DNA of 64,000 nt, taken from NCBI RefSeq assembly GCF_002575655.3, contig NC_053035.3, forward strand, positions 379,231,792-379,295,791, read 5' to 3'. The notes below the pieces were generated by a model. It had not been told where the DNA came from, did no database searches, and worked only from the letters and a program-made list of their open reading frames with translations. Source of the DNA: Aegilops tauschii subsp. strangulata. Taxonomy: Eukaryota > Streptophyta > Magnoliopsida > Poales > Poaceae. Of this stretch, positions 20,907-31,104 are shown in pieces; within the stretch, counting starts at the first letter, position 1, and each line of letters begins with the position of its first letter. Made by a program: the position numbers and the translations under genes.

Positions 20907-21691
20907 CCTGCCGCCTGCTAAGAGTTCCGGTATCAACAATGATCTTCTTGCTGTGATGCTGTCGTGTGCGTGAGCTGGTATGGTTGGAGCTAGCGGCAAC
21001 GATAGAATAGCTGTAATCAACAAATAAATTTATTGTTGTAGCCGGCCGTATTAGGGGCATTTGGCGTCGAACTATCGATGTGATGCGAACCGCGTCACGC
21101 GGATTCGTGGCATTGTCTCGCGGAGTCGTGGGCGGCACTGCAATTTTCTTTCTTTCTTGATCTTGAGCCGGTTTCAATTTTCAAAGGTCTCGATCATCAA
21201 TTCATTAACCCCAAGAGTAGAGGATTGCTCCATTAATTAGGTAGACGTCACTATAGTTTCTGGTTCGGCCATAATTACCCCTTCGTAAAATTTCAGAAAG
21301 ACCTACACGACCTACACTGTCATTTCCTCTGATTTTTTTACAGTTACATTTGTCTATCATTAACTAGGTAACAACGAACACATTCTATACATGACAAACA
21401 ACTAGTAGTGCGGTTGCATGCATGCGTTCCCTAGTGGGGCTACATATACAATTGTGCGTACGTCTCCGGCCAGTGCGTCCTAAAATATGAGGAAGAGGAG
21501 GCTGAGGAAACCAGGCAAAAAATAAGGTCAAGAACAACCGAGTCCCTTGCTAAGTAAACATGCATGCATGCCTATTTTTGCCTCCTTTTGACCCTCTCCG
21601 CTCTCCGACCACCGTTAAACCATCCAAAGGCTACCAGGAGCGCGATCATCCTAATCCCGCTCCTAACCACTCATACCCAATCATCTCGACC

Positions 21692-21698
21692 TATAAAA
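21692..21698 (+). promoter_or_regulatory. TATA box of the AGP peptide gene
   Basis: ctataaaatcc lies about 128 bp before the ATG at 21820, giving a leader of roughly 95 nt. Confidence 0.6.
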
Positions 21699-21819
21699 TC
21701 CTCTCCCAAGCATCGATCATCATCAAGCTAAATAAGACTTTCAAGTCCCAGCTAATAAAACCGTCATCAATAATCCCCCGCCACACCGCCGATCTCCACC
21801 GCACCACCGTCCGTCCGAA

Positions 21820-21978
21820 ATGGAGATGAAGAAGATCGCCTTCGCCGCCCTCCTCGCGGCCGCCTCGGCCACCGCCGTCATGGCCTCTGAGGCTGCCCCT
21901 GCCACCAGCGACGCCTCCGAGGTGGCAATCGCCCCGGCCGCCCTCGTCGCCTCCCTCGTCGCATATTTCCTCTACTGA
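21820..21978 (+). CDS. AGP23-like arabinogalactan peptide, 52 residues
   Basis: The protein begins MEMKKIAFAALLAAASATAV, which is the conserved start of the AGP23-type AG-peptides, and forms a secretion signal cleaved near MAS. The mature part is very short (EAAPATSDASEVAIAPAA). It is followed by a hydrophobic tail (LVASLVAYFLY) that fits a GPI-anchor signal. Known relatives are hydroxyproline-O-glycosylated cell-surface peptides, AGP23 being pollen-preferential in Arabidopsis. Here only two Ala-Pro sites remain, fewer than is usual, so glycosylation capacity may be reduced. A single exon with a TATA box and a GC-rich coding part support a real gene. Assignment rests on the distinctive N-terminus. 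Confidence 0.8.
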   Translation: MEMKKIAFAALLAAASATAVMASEAAPATSDASEVAIAPAALVASLVAYFLY

Positions 21979-22081
21979 AGCAGCGGACAGTAGGGGAGGA
22001 GTTAATTACTAGCATTCATTGGCCGCTTGTGTGTATACATGCGAATGATGCGGTGTAATTTTTATTGTTTTCGTCTTGATG

Positions 22082-22148
22082 AGCACGGTTAACCGCTGAT
22101 AGGTACGTGATACATGTACTTGTATCGGGTGGATGCTTAACCGTGCTG
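22082..22148. repeat. Short inverted repeat in the AGP gene 3' region
   Basis: agcacggttaa (22082) pairs with ttaaccgtgct (22138-22148) around a loop of about 45 nt. It lies about 105 bp after the stop codon, so it would be in the 3' UTR or just beyond. Confidence 0.6.
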
Positions 22149-22668
22149 AACATGTTCATTTTCTCTTTTGTCAGATCACATCAACTTGTGTAATTGTTGT
22201 GATTTGTTTTATTTGTTGAATGCAATGTTTTCTAGTTCACTTTCATATTTCGCGTTGATCCTCATGTCATTTCAATGTCCTTCGGTCAAAATGAGGTAAA
22301 AAAAATTCAAAATGAGCGAATTTTTTGCATACGGCTCGTAAGAAGACCAATTCTCTCTATATCGCTCTCGAACGTTTTGGATAGCGCTGCATGACAATTT
22401 TTGGGTTGCACTCAAGCCATTCCAATATTCTATTATTTTCTTCTCTATAAACATTCCATTTACTTCTATTTTAAGAGCACTTATAAGAGTTTAAAAGACC
22501 ATATCATGTGTAAACTAATCCTCTCTACTTACTACCTCTAACTAGTTCAACCACCACAAAACTGCGACTTGGTAACCCCTTGCCAACGGTTAGGCTTGCA
22601 TGTTGCAACTCATAAATTTCCTTATTTTTTCTGAGCATAACCGAACTTAAATTATCAGTAATGTTATC

Positions 22669-22876
22669 TGGCGAACGTCAGCCGGGAGGGGTTTGCAAGT
22701 GAGCGCTTTTTCCTCACAGTTTTAGTTACTTCACGAGATCAAACGAATAAACAATGAGAGTAATGAAAATGCCTTCTTCAGAAGAAACCACCTTGTTGTT
22801 TTGAAGAAGTTGTCATCCCCTCACAACTAAAACCGGTGAAATCGTTCAAAATGCCACCCCTTCCAACGAACGTTCG
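22669..22876. mobile_element. Possible short MITE
   Basis: Left end ctggcgaacgtcagccgggaggggt and right end (reverse complement) ccggcgaacgttcgttggaaggggt are similar inverted ends about 208 bp apart. Inner parts also match loosely (cagttttagttact / ggttttagttgtgag). No clear target duplication was found. Confidence 0.5.
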
Positions 22877-23237
22877 CCGGCTAAGAGAGTCCTAAGTTAT
22901 GAACATCGTTTGCTCAGCGCCGTTCGGGTTGGATAAGCTACCCGGAGAGTTTGTCAAGTCATTAGCTGTAAACCTGTGTAGTTCTTTGGTCTCACACACC
23001 ATGATCTCAATCCACCCGGGTAATCATGGAACCGAATCAGCATTTGTATGCCGACTGGAAACCACCAGAATACAGTCTCTTCTGAATCCAGCAAACCTTA
23101 CATGCGAGCAGTTACAAAGGAGAACACATCTCCATCCGTACGAGCACGAGGCGTCACAACGAGCATGGAAGGGACTAATAAGCACGCAGTAAGTACTGCC
23201 GCAGTACGTAATTAACCCGATCAACCCGCAGCATATA

Positions 23238-23720
23238 TCATCGTTTCTTGCGGAGTTTGGCGATACCTTCCTTCACTTTATACCAGACGCACTCGCCAAT
23301 CCTGTAGAACAGGACGTAGCCGCAGATGTACAAGCCTTCAAACACCTCCTGCGCGGCGGTCTTCCTCCTCGCCACTTCCTCGTCTCCCTGCTTTCCCTCG
23401 GCCTCCCCCGGCGCCTCCGGCTCGCCCTCCGTGGCGCCGTCGTTCGTCCTCGCCAGGGGGGAGCTCCACGACCTCTGCTCGCCGCGGGTCACATGCAGCA
23501 ACGGCGACGAACAAGGCGCGACGGAGGTGATGACGCCGGGGAGGAACTTGCGGCATGCCTTGTTCGGAGCCGCCGCGTTCATAGCGCCCCTGTTCGGTTC
23601 GGTGGGGATCGGAGACAATCGGAGAGAATTGATCCCCCGTGACCCCCTCCAGTAATTGCCTCCGGTCCCCGGATTAGCCGAACGAGCCCTGAACTGGGGT
23701 GGAATGGCTTTGGAGCACAT
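23238..23720 (-). CDS. Unrecognised small protein gene, N-terminus altered by a MITE
   Basis: One open frame runs from ATG 23720 to TGA-type stop 23238-23240 (160 codons). The C-terminal half looks real: an acidic linker, then FEGLYICGYVLFYRIGECVW followed by a Lys/Arg-rich end (KVKEGIAKLRKKR), which could be an amphipathic or membrane-associated segment. An internal ATG at 23582 (MNAAAPNKACRKFLPGVI) gives 114 residues and resembles an organelle-targeting start rich in Ala, Lys and Arg. Between the two starts about 36 codons come from an inserted MITE. A minus-strand TATA box at 23809-23815 supports transcription. I do not recognise a family and assign no function. Confidence 0.5.
   Translation of the reverse strand: MCSKAIPPQFRARSANPGTGGNYWRGSRGINSLRLSPIPTEPNRGAMNAAAPNKACRKFLPGVITSVAPCSSPLLHVTRGEQRSWSSPLARTNDGATEGEPEAPGEAEGKQGDEEVARRKTAAQEVFEGLYICGYVLFYRIGECVWYKVKEGIAKLRKKR
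23583..23692. mobile_element. Short MITE-like insertion at the start of the small gene
   Basis: The two ends are imperfect inverted repeats: gcccctgttcggttcggtggggatc at the left and, reversed, gggctcgttcggctaatccggggacc at the right, about 110 bp apart. The ends resemble the GGGCTGTTCGG-type mini elements of grasses. Target duplication is not clear. Confidence 0.5.
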
Positions 23721-23808
23721 CTCTCTTGGTGTGTGTACGTGGGAAATCTGTCAGTCGACGAGGTATTCAACTAATTCAGGTCACATGACTCCATGGCGGA
23801 TCGGATGG

Positions 23809-23815
23809 TTTTATA
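23809..23815 (-). promoter_or_regulatory. TATA box of the small minus-strand gene
   Basis: Reads agtataaaacc on the minus strand, about 90 bp before the ATG at 23720. An ATG at 23794 would lie at or before the expected transcription start. Confidence 0.5.
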
Positions 23816-24579
23816 CTAGTATCAATGGCAGATAAGATAATAAGCCGGGGGACGTCCCCTGGTGACTCAGAGCGGATTAGTGATCACTGGAAACCGCCTT
23901 GGCGCGGGGCTGAGCCTGACAAACACTTCGGTGTTTACAAGGTGGCTACTCCCTTGTAGTTTGCTGTCATACTGAGCATAAGCTGGCCCTTGACGTCGAA
24001 TGCCCTGTCAAAAAACCATTTAACTAGTGAGTTTGTGTTCGATGTTTAGCATTGAACTTGTTTTATGGACAGGCGAGATCGCTGGTCTAACACATTTCCC
24101 CCGGTCTTTTCGTGGTGCCGTTCGTTATAATGCCATTTGAGAATCTCCATGGTAATCCTTCCTTTTGTTGCTGGGATCGTCATTTGAGGTGTAGGATAGG
24201 TGCAGTGTGGTTTATCCCTTCAAGCTCGGCGGGGCGAACCCTATTTGGGGTTGCAGGTGCCGGTTATTATTGTTTTCTGCAAACCGGCGCCTGCAGCCGC
24301 TTTATCTGGGCTCGGCCCATTTCGCGCTCGCCTCCCGTCCAACCCGCTATCTCTTTCCTTCACCGCTCGCCTCCTTCACGTGTTCAAGGCGCAAAAAATT
24401 GGTGAGAGCTGGGACTCGACCGAATATTTCCTGGTTTATTACATCGCACTGCAGTAACCAACCCCCCACAGGAGCTACAAGCGTTAAGTTCCATCACTTT
24501 CTTTCCTTATCATCTTTCTTTCGTTTTTTCTGTTTTTTGTTTTTTCATTTTCTTTTTTGTTTTTGTTTTTTGTTTTTAT

Positions 24580-24965
24580 TTTTCCTTCTTCCTTGTTCGA
24601 TGATTTTTTCCAAGTATATCTATTTATTTTCTAAAATTTATGAACTATTTTCTAATTCAATGAACTTTTTTCAAATTTGATATTTTTTAAAAATTTGTTA
24701 AACGTTTTCCAAATCTGATGAACTTTCTTTAAAATTCAGTGAACTTTTTTCAAGATTGATGAATTTTTTAATTTAATTTTCTGAACTTTTTTCAAAATCA
24801 ATGAACTTTTTTCGAAAACGGTGAACTTTTAAAACTGTTTCATAAAGTTTTTTCTAAAATCGGTGAACTTTTCTTAAAAAATGATGAACTATTTCTGAAA
24901 ATCGATGAACCTTTTTTAAGTTTGTGAACTTTTGTCTCAAAATCGATGAACATTTTTAAATTCAT
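24580..24965. repeat. Degenerate 'gatgaacttttttc' repeat
   Basis: About a dozen variants of (aaaatc)gatgaactttttt(c) follow each other at 25-35-bp spacing. There is no coding potential. Confidence 0.8.
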
Positions 24966-25202
24966 GATTTATAAAAATAAAATAAAAACTGAATGATAAA
25001 TAAATAGCGCGGCCACACAAGTTCATGTAAGGTTAGCGCTAGTTAAAATCACTAGTTTCCAATGGCTGTGGTGGTCAGCTAATGTGGAACAAGCCTTGCG
25101 TCCCGGAGCGATGTGAGTTTGATTCCTTAAGCAGTATTTTTTTTCCACTTTTCTAGCGATTTTTGTTCGCTCGCTTTCCCATCACAGGCCGGCCCAGCAA
25201 GG

Positions 25203-26706
25203 TGATACGTCCATTTTGCATCATGCTTTTATATCGATATTTATTGCATTATGGGTTGTTATTACACATTATGTCATATTACTTATGCCTTTTCTTTCTT
25301 ATTTTACAAGGTTTACATGAAGAGGGAGAATGCCGGCAGCTGGAATCCTGGGCTGGAAAAAGAGCAAATATTAGAGACCTATTCTGCACAACTCCAAAAG
25401 TCCTGAAACTCCACGAAAATCAGTTTTGGAATATATTAAAAATATTGGGCGAAGAAAGCACAAGAGAGGGGCCACCCACTGTCCACGAGGGTGGAGGGCG
25501 CGCCCCCTGCCTCGTGGGCCACCTGGAAGCCCCCCGATGCCCATCTTCTGGTATAAGGTGTCTTTCGCCCTGGAAAAAATCGGAAGGAATCTTTCGGGAC
25601 GAAGCGTCGCCGTCTCGAGGCAGATCCGTGGCGAAACCAATTTCGGGCTCCGGCGGAGCTGTTTCTGCCGGGGAAACATCCCTTCGGGAGGGGGAAATCG
25701 TCACCATCGTCATCACCATCGACCCTCTCATCGGGAGGGGGTCAATCTCCATCAACATCTTCACTAGCACCATCTCCTCTCAAACCCTACTTCATCTCTT
25801 GTATCCGATCTTTGTCTCAAAACCTCAGATTGGTACCTGTGGGTTGCTAGTAGTGTTGATTACTCCATGTAGTTGATGCTAGTTGGTTTATTCGGTGGAA
25901 GATCATATGTTCAGATCCTTTATGCATATTAATACCCATCTGATTATGAACATGAATATGATTTGTGAGTAGTTACGTTTGTTCCTGAGGACATGGGAGA
26001 AGTCTTGCTATAAGTAGTCATGTGAATTTGGTATTCGTTCGATATTTTGATGAGATGTATGTTGTCTCTCCTCTAGTGGTGTTATGTGAACGTCGACTAC
26101 ATGACACTTCACCATTGTTTGGGTCTAGGGGAAGGCATTGAGAAGTAATAAGTAGATGGTGGGTTGCTAGAGTAACAGAAGCTTAAACCCTAGTTTATGC
26201 GCTGTTTCGTAAGGGGCTGATTTGGATCCATATGTTTCATGCTATGGTTAGGTTTACCTTAATTCTTCTTTTATAGTTGCGGATGCTTGCGAGAGGGGTT
26301 AATTATAAGTGAGATGCTTATCCAAGGAAGGGCAGTACCCAAGCACCGGTCCACCCACATATCAAATTATCAAAGTAACGAACGCGAATCATATGAGAAT
26401 GATGAAAACTAACTTGACGATAATTCCTATGTGTCCTCGGGAGCGCTTCCTTTATATAAGAGTTTGTCCAGGCTTGTCCTTTGCTACAAAAAGGATTGGG
26501 CCACCTTGCTGCACCTTGTTTACTTTTGTTAATTGTTACCCGTTACGAATTACCTTATCATAAAACTATCTGTTACCGATAATTTCAGTGCTTGCAGAGA
26601 ATACCTTACTGAAAATCGCTTGTCATTTCCTTCTGCTCCTCGTTGGGTTCGACACTCTTACTTATCGAAAGGACTACGATAGATCCCCTATACTTGTGGG
26701 TCATCA
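25203..26706. mobile_element. Solo LTR of a retrotransposon, 1504 bp
   Basis: Starts TGATACGTCC and ends GTGGGTCATCA (TG...CA). The 5-bp duplication CAAGG is found on both sides (25198-25202 and 26707-26711). No primer site, internal domain or second LTR is present, so this is the product of LTR-LTR recombination. The sequence type suggests a Gypsy family, but that is from recall of similar wheat LTR starts. The ORFs inside are not conserved coding. Confidence 0.92.
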
Positions 26707-26763
26707 CAAGGCGTTGCTGCGGGCGCCAGCTACCTGTTCGGGCGCTTAAGGCGCCGAACAGGC

Positions 26764-27806
26764 GAAATCACTAATTGAGGAATACTCATTGCAAAGATCA
26801 CTCTCACCTTCCGAGGTTGTGACAAGTGGCACGCTGCATGTGCACCACTTGTCCTAACCTGGGAGTTTTCCCTTTTTTCATAGATCTGTTTATTCAAAAC
26901 GTTTTATCTCTTAAACCGTACGTCTAAATCTCGAACCGTTTTCACCGTTGGATTCCTCGCGTCGAGATCTTCGAAAATAGATCCCATGTTGATAGGTTTT
27001 GACGAACTTTTTTTTCATGAAAAAACCGACCTGGGAGTATGGGTTTTTTCCTTTTCCGAAAGAGATACGTCCGTGCCTCTCGCGAAATCACAACCATGCC
27101 TCTCGCGGAAGGAAAAAAAGAGATCACACATTTTTTTTCTTTTTCGAGGAGGCATGGCCGCGCCTCTCACGAAAGCACAACCAGGCCTCTCGCGGAAGCA
27201 AAACCGTGTCTCTCACGGAAGAAACACGTTTTGTTTTCGTTTTCGAGGGGCACGGCCGTGCCTCTTGCGAAAGCACAACCGTGTCTCTCCCGGAAGCAAA
27301 ATCGTGCTTCTCACAGAAGGAAAAAAATAAAAAACGCGTTTTTTTGTTTTTGAGATGTACGGCCGTGCCTCTCGCGAAAGAAAAAAAAACAGAAAACACG
27401 TTTTTTTTCGTTTTCGAGAGGCACGACCGTGACTCTCGCGAAAGCAAAACCGTGCCTCTCGTGAAAGGGAAAAAACAGAAAACACGTTTTTTTTCGTTTT
27501 CAAGAGGCACGGCCTTGACTCTCGCGAAATCAAAACCGTGCCTCTCACGGAAGGAAAAAAATAAAGAAAACGCGTTTTTTTTGCGCAATTTTTTTTGTTT
27601 CAAAAGCTAATGAAGACCGCTGAAAAACCGAAATTTCAAAAAAACCCAGAAAAAACCGTTTAAAAAGCCGGGAACGCGTGTGGAAAAATAAAAATATAAA
27701 TCCGGAGGGAGCGCCCAGAGCGCGACACGTGGCGAACGGCTTAGAGCGCGCCAAGTGACGCTGATCATTGTGAGGCTCCCGAAGGAGCCCTCGTCAACTA
27801 GTTGCT
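26764..27806 (-). mobile_element. Minisatellite-bearing DNA element, copy B (inverted relative to copy A)
   Basis: It has the same order of landmarks as copy A read on the other strand: gttgtgacaagtggc, attcctcgcgtcgagatc, a tandem of gcctctcgcgaaagcacaacc / aaaaacgcgtttt units (27050-27560), then cgcgacacgtggcg and gtgaggctcccgaagg. The two copies differ in the number and order of minisatellite units. It ends next to the LSM3 promoter. Confidence 0.6.
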
Positions 27807-27872
27807 CCCCCGAACAGGAGTTCCCCCCTGGGCGGGGAGCATCGATTTTTCAGTTTGCACAAGGAAGTAATA

Positions 27873-27939
27873 TGGGCTAACATATTAGCTGAGTAGTAGC
27901 CCATAGATTACCAATATGGGCCCAGAAGTCCAAAGCCCA
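27873..27939. promoter_or_regulatory. Cluster of TGGGCC/AGCCCA (site II) motifs before LSM3
   Basis: TGGGCT at 27873, AGCCCA at 27898, TGGGCCCA at 27917 and AGCCCA at 27934 lie 130-200 bp upstream of the LSM3 ATG. Site II motifs bound by TCP-type factors are known from plant housekeeping and ribosomal genes; the link here is inferred from motif and position. No TATA box is seen. Confidence 0.5.
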
Positions 27940-28070
27940 AGTAGGTTGTATACTGTACCTGTCCGACCCGGCAAGGGGAAAAAACGGAACGCCGCGGAAG
28001 TGAAAGAGCTCGCGATTCAGAAGCTAGGGTTTGGGGAGCGGGCAGCGGAAGCGGGTACCAGCCGGCGGCG

Positions 28071-30057
28071 ATGGCTTCGGAGGAGGATGTGGCGGTGAAG
28101 GAGCCGCTGGATCTCATACGGCTCAGCCTCGACGAGCGCATCTACGTCAAGCTCCGCTCCGACCGCGAGCTCCGCGGCAAGCTCCATGTATGTTTTCTCG
28201 CCCCTTTTCGTAATTTGTGCTGTCGATCTGGGCTTGGTTGCATCAGGGCTCTTGTTTGTGTGTCCAGTATGTGCTTAGGCTGGCTTATGCTATTTAATAA
28301 CTGATATTATTGCCTGGAGAAACGAGTTGCTGTGGAGTTGTGGTGTGTAAACTGAGCTTCCGTTTACTTATGGTTGAACTGTAAGGCATCAGAACCCGAA
28401 TTTATCTGTGCGGGGCCTCATATGATTTGTCCTTTTTTTCCCTTCTATTGAAGACATCATGAATAACTGCTTACTGTAGATAAAGCGTAACATGCTGATT
28501 TGAAAGTTTTGAGTAGTGGAATCAGATGTATTGCAATGTAAGTAGTATTTTAATTTTGAGTTCACAGAAATATGTAGTCATCTCGGCATTTCATTGTAAG
28601 ACTTCAGGTTGCTTAAGGGGTTATAACTTATTGCCCGTTGGGCATTATGATCATTTCACTGATTCGTTACAATTGTATACTTGAAAAAAACCTTTTGTGG
28701 GTTGTATGATGCTGCCCCATGGGCCATACGCTGTATTTATGCACTGTTATTCATTTGTACTACAGTTGGGAAATTTGACCCTGGGACATCAGTGTGGCCA
28801 CTATTTGAGGTTCTCTGTTTCTAAGTTTCCTTTATTCTTCCTTCGATCCAGGCGTATGATCAACATCTCAATATGATACTTGGAGATGTAGAAGAGATAG
28901 TGACTTCCATTGAAATTGACGATGAGACTTATGAGGAGATTGTTCGTGTAAGTGCTTTCTTGTTCCTCAAAATTTTGAACTATATGCTGATCTCAGTTTG
29001 TTCAAATTCGGACTGCCTACTACTGTTTTTTTCAAATTGAAATCGTTAGTTATTCCAATATGTTTATCTAGTTTGTGCTAAAGATGTGTAGAGCCTCTCT
29101 GGAGTGAGAGTTTAGCACGATTACCATGATACTGCTTAACATGAAGCCATGGTTCATACTATCCTCAGTTCCTTACTCACATGTAATTTGGGAGGTGCAC
29201 TATTACCATGATGCTGCTTAACGATAACCCAGTCTCAGTTGCATAGTAACGTGTAAAATGCTTTGTGTTTATAAATGAGCCGCCTTAACTGCTTGTATTC
29301 TGCTGGTAACATTTGTGTTATATTGCATACTAAGCATAGCACCATTTTTTTTGCTTACAGTTATTGTAGGTAGCCAGGGTTTTTGAACTTATTTAGTGAA
29401 ACATTCTTTGACATATTACTAGATGTACCATGTGGGTCATGTCACTATGGTCTATTGGTCACTTTACAATGTACTCCCCCCGTTTGTGTTTACTCCGCAT
29501 ATAAGATTTGTTTGAAGTCAAACTACACAAAGTTTGACCAAATTTGTATTAAAAAAATTCAACATTTACAATATTGAGTGATATGGTATGAAAATCAATT
29601 TCATGATACATCTAATGCTATTGATTTTGTGTTGTGAATGTTGACATTTTTTTGCTATAAAGTTGTTCAAACTTTACGAAGTTTGACTTCAGACAAATTT
29701 TATATGCAGACTAAAAAGAAATGGAGGGAGTATACACGATAGTTCATCTTATTTTACTACTCGTACATTTTTTGCTGTTAAACCTGGTTACTTGTTTTCT
29801 TCATTTTGTTTACTTATACAAATCTGTGTGGTCACAGTTTCCATAGCTTGGGGTAAGTCGATACAACAACACAAAATGCTGTCAGATACTTCTAGCTCTG
29901 ATTTGCAATAGATTTACAATCTGGCTGCGGATAGGCGATAGTCTTACTGATGTGTTTGCTATTCCATTGATTCCAGACTAGCAAGCGCACCATCCCCTAC
30001 CTTTTTGTCCGAGGAGATGGCGTGATACTGGTTTCGCCGCCCTTGCGGACCGTCTGA
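28071..30057 (+). CDS. LSM3: U6 snRNA-associated Sm-like protein LSM3
   Basis: Three exons: 28071-28187, 28852-28947 and 29977-30057, all GT-AG and phase 0, give 97 residues. The protein reads [20 protein letters not shown] at the start and ends [12 protein letters not shown]. It has the Sm fold: Sm1 over residues about 15-55 ([19 protein letters not shown], then [15 protein letters not shown]) and Sm2 near the end ([15 protein letters not shown]). Length and sequence are those of a complete plant LSM3. LSM3 is part of the LSm2-8 ring that binds the U6 snRNA 3' end in the nucleus and of LSm1-7, which promotes decapping in the cytoplasm. Intron 2 carries a Stowaway MITE. A 40-bp tandem duplication crosses the stop codon without changing the protein. 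Confidence 0.97.
29474..29730. mobile_element. Stowaway MITE in LSM3 intron 2
   Basis: Ends CTCCCCCCGTTTGTGTTTACTC and, reversed, CTCCCTCCATTTCTTTTTAG, flanked by TA on both sides (29472-29473, 29731-29732). 257 bp, with internal inverted blocks agtcaaac..tttgac. Confidence 0.92.
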
Positions 30058-30095
30058 TGGCGTGATACTGGTTTCGCCGCCCTTGGAGACCGTCT
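30016..30095. repeat. 40-bp tandem duplication over the LSM3 stop codon
   Basis: Unit gatggcgtgatactggtttc... occupies 30016-30055 and again 30056-30095 with two mismatches (ttgcgg versus ttggag). Because the stop lies at the end of copy 1, copy 2 is untranslated. Confidence 0.95.
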
Positions 30096-30454
30096 GAAGT
30101 CAGGGCGGAACAACTACCATTCAATGGGCATTGGCAGCAGGGCTATCCGGATGACTTGCATCAGCTTATACATGATTCCTGGAGCATTGCTGGCTCGCGA
30201 GACACCGCATAGCTTGAGTTAATCACCCATGTATCCTGATACAAAGAACAAACAAACACAGAACTCGACTTGTGTTATGTAGATCCATCTGAATCCGGCA
30301 CCTGTTCGTCCATTAGACCATATCACCACAGTGGAGGGAAGCTTCAGTTAATCATCCTCTCCCAACACCTTTTGACTGGAATCCAGTACAGTACGTACTC
30401 CGGGCCACGGACGGGGAGGGGCGAGCGGGGAGTATAAACATTCACTGCGCGTTC

Positions 30455-30501
30455 ACAGTCCACAGTCAGATTTTTTTTTTGAGGAAACAGTCCACAGTCA
30501 G
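30455..30501 (-). mobile_element. Minimal LINE-type retroposition scar
   Basis: ACAGTCCACAGTCAG (15 bp) occurs at 30455-30469 and again at 30487-30501. Between them are only 17 bp reading, on the minus strand, ttcctc followed by A10 and t. That matches the ...tttccctcaaaa tail of plant LINEs such as the one ending at 18703. Confidence 0.6.
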
Positions 30502-30999
30502 TTCACGGCGAGCTGATTTGTGCTTCGATGTGAAATGAAATAAATCTATTCGTCGCGAAACTAACCTGTGGTGGTGGGTGGGTCACTCCGTCCAGCCGGG
30601 CGAAACCCCACAAAGTTGACACGATGATCACGGCACGTCGATGAACATGGTGGCGTGTGCCCCCATCACGAGGAAAAATAATTTAAATTTGACCGCAGCA
30701 TCGTGCCAGTGGCAGCTTTTATGTACTTTATTTAAGGTATGAACGAGGGCGCATAGTGCGTCGTGAGTGACTGGATGCTTTGATCGATCCATGCACGTTG
30801 CGCATGTGCAGGGGTTCTGCCCAGCCAGTTGCCGAGTTTGTTTATACTGTTATTATGTTTTTTGTTGACGGTGCACGTGTTGGTGTGATCGGTCTGGATG
30901 CGGGGCCGAAGCTTCGCACCGGCACGGCACCGCATACATCCGACGACGACGCGTTCACCGCTCGTCCCCCCGCCCCCTGCCAACTGCTCTTCTCTCCCC

Positions 31000-31006
31000 T
31001 ATATAT
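31000..31006 (+). promoter_or_regulatory. TATA box of the pyrophosphatase gene
   Basis: cctatatatgc lies about 104 bp before the ATG at 31105, giving a leader of about 75 nt. The 30100-31000 interval otherwise holds the LSM3 3' region and nothing else recognisable. Confidence 0.6.
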
Positions 31007-31104
31007 GCACGCCGGGCCGCGGACGTTTCGGCCATCCCGTCCTCGGAGCCGCGCAACGATCCAGCGCACGCAGCAGATTAAGCGGCGACCTCCTTCGATC
31101 GAAG

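Larger units (their letters stand above)
24240..26765. mobile_element. Possible TIR element split by a solo LTR
   Basis: The left part (ccggcgcctgcagccgctttatctgggctcggccc, 24285-24320) resembles the reverse complement of the right part around 26712-26745 and 25160-25200 (tggcgcccgcagcaacgcc, ctgggccggcc). Only GC-rich ends and T-rich filler are seen, without ORFs. Boundaries and class are uncertain. Confidence 0.3.

Noticed and set aside
20608..21177. 189-codon ORF starting far upstream of MGNC
   Set aside because: The part before the MGNC start lies across the promoter and TATA box; start at 20805 fits the leader length and lipidation motif.
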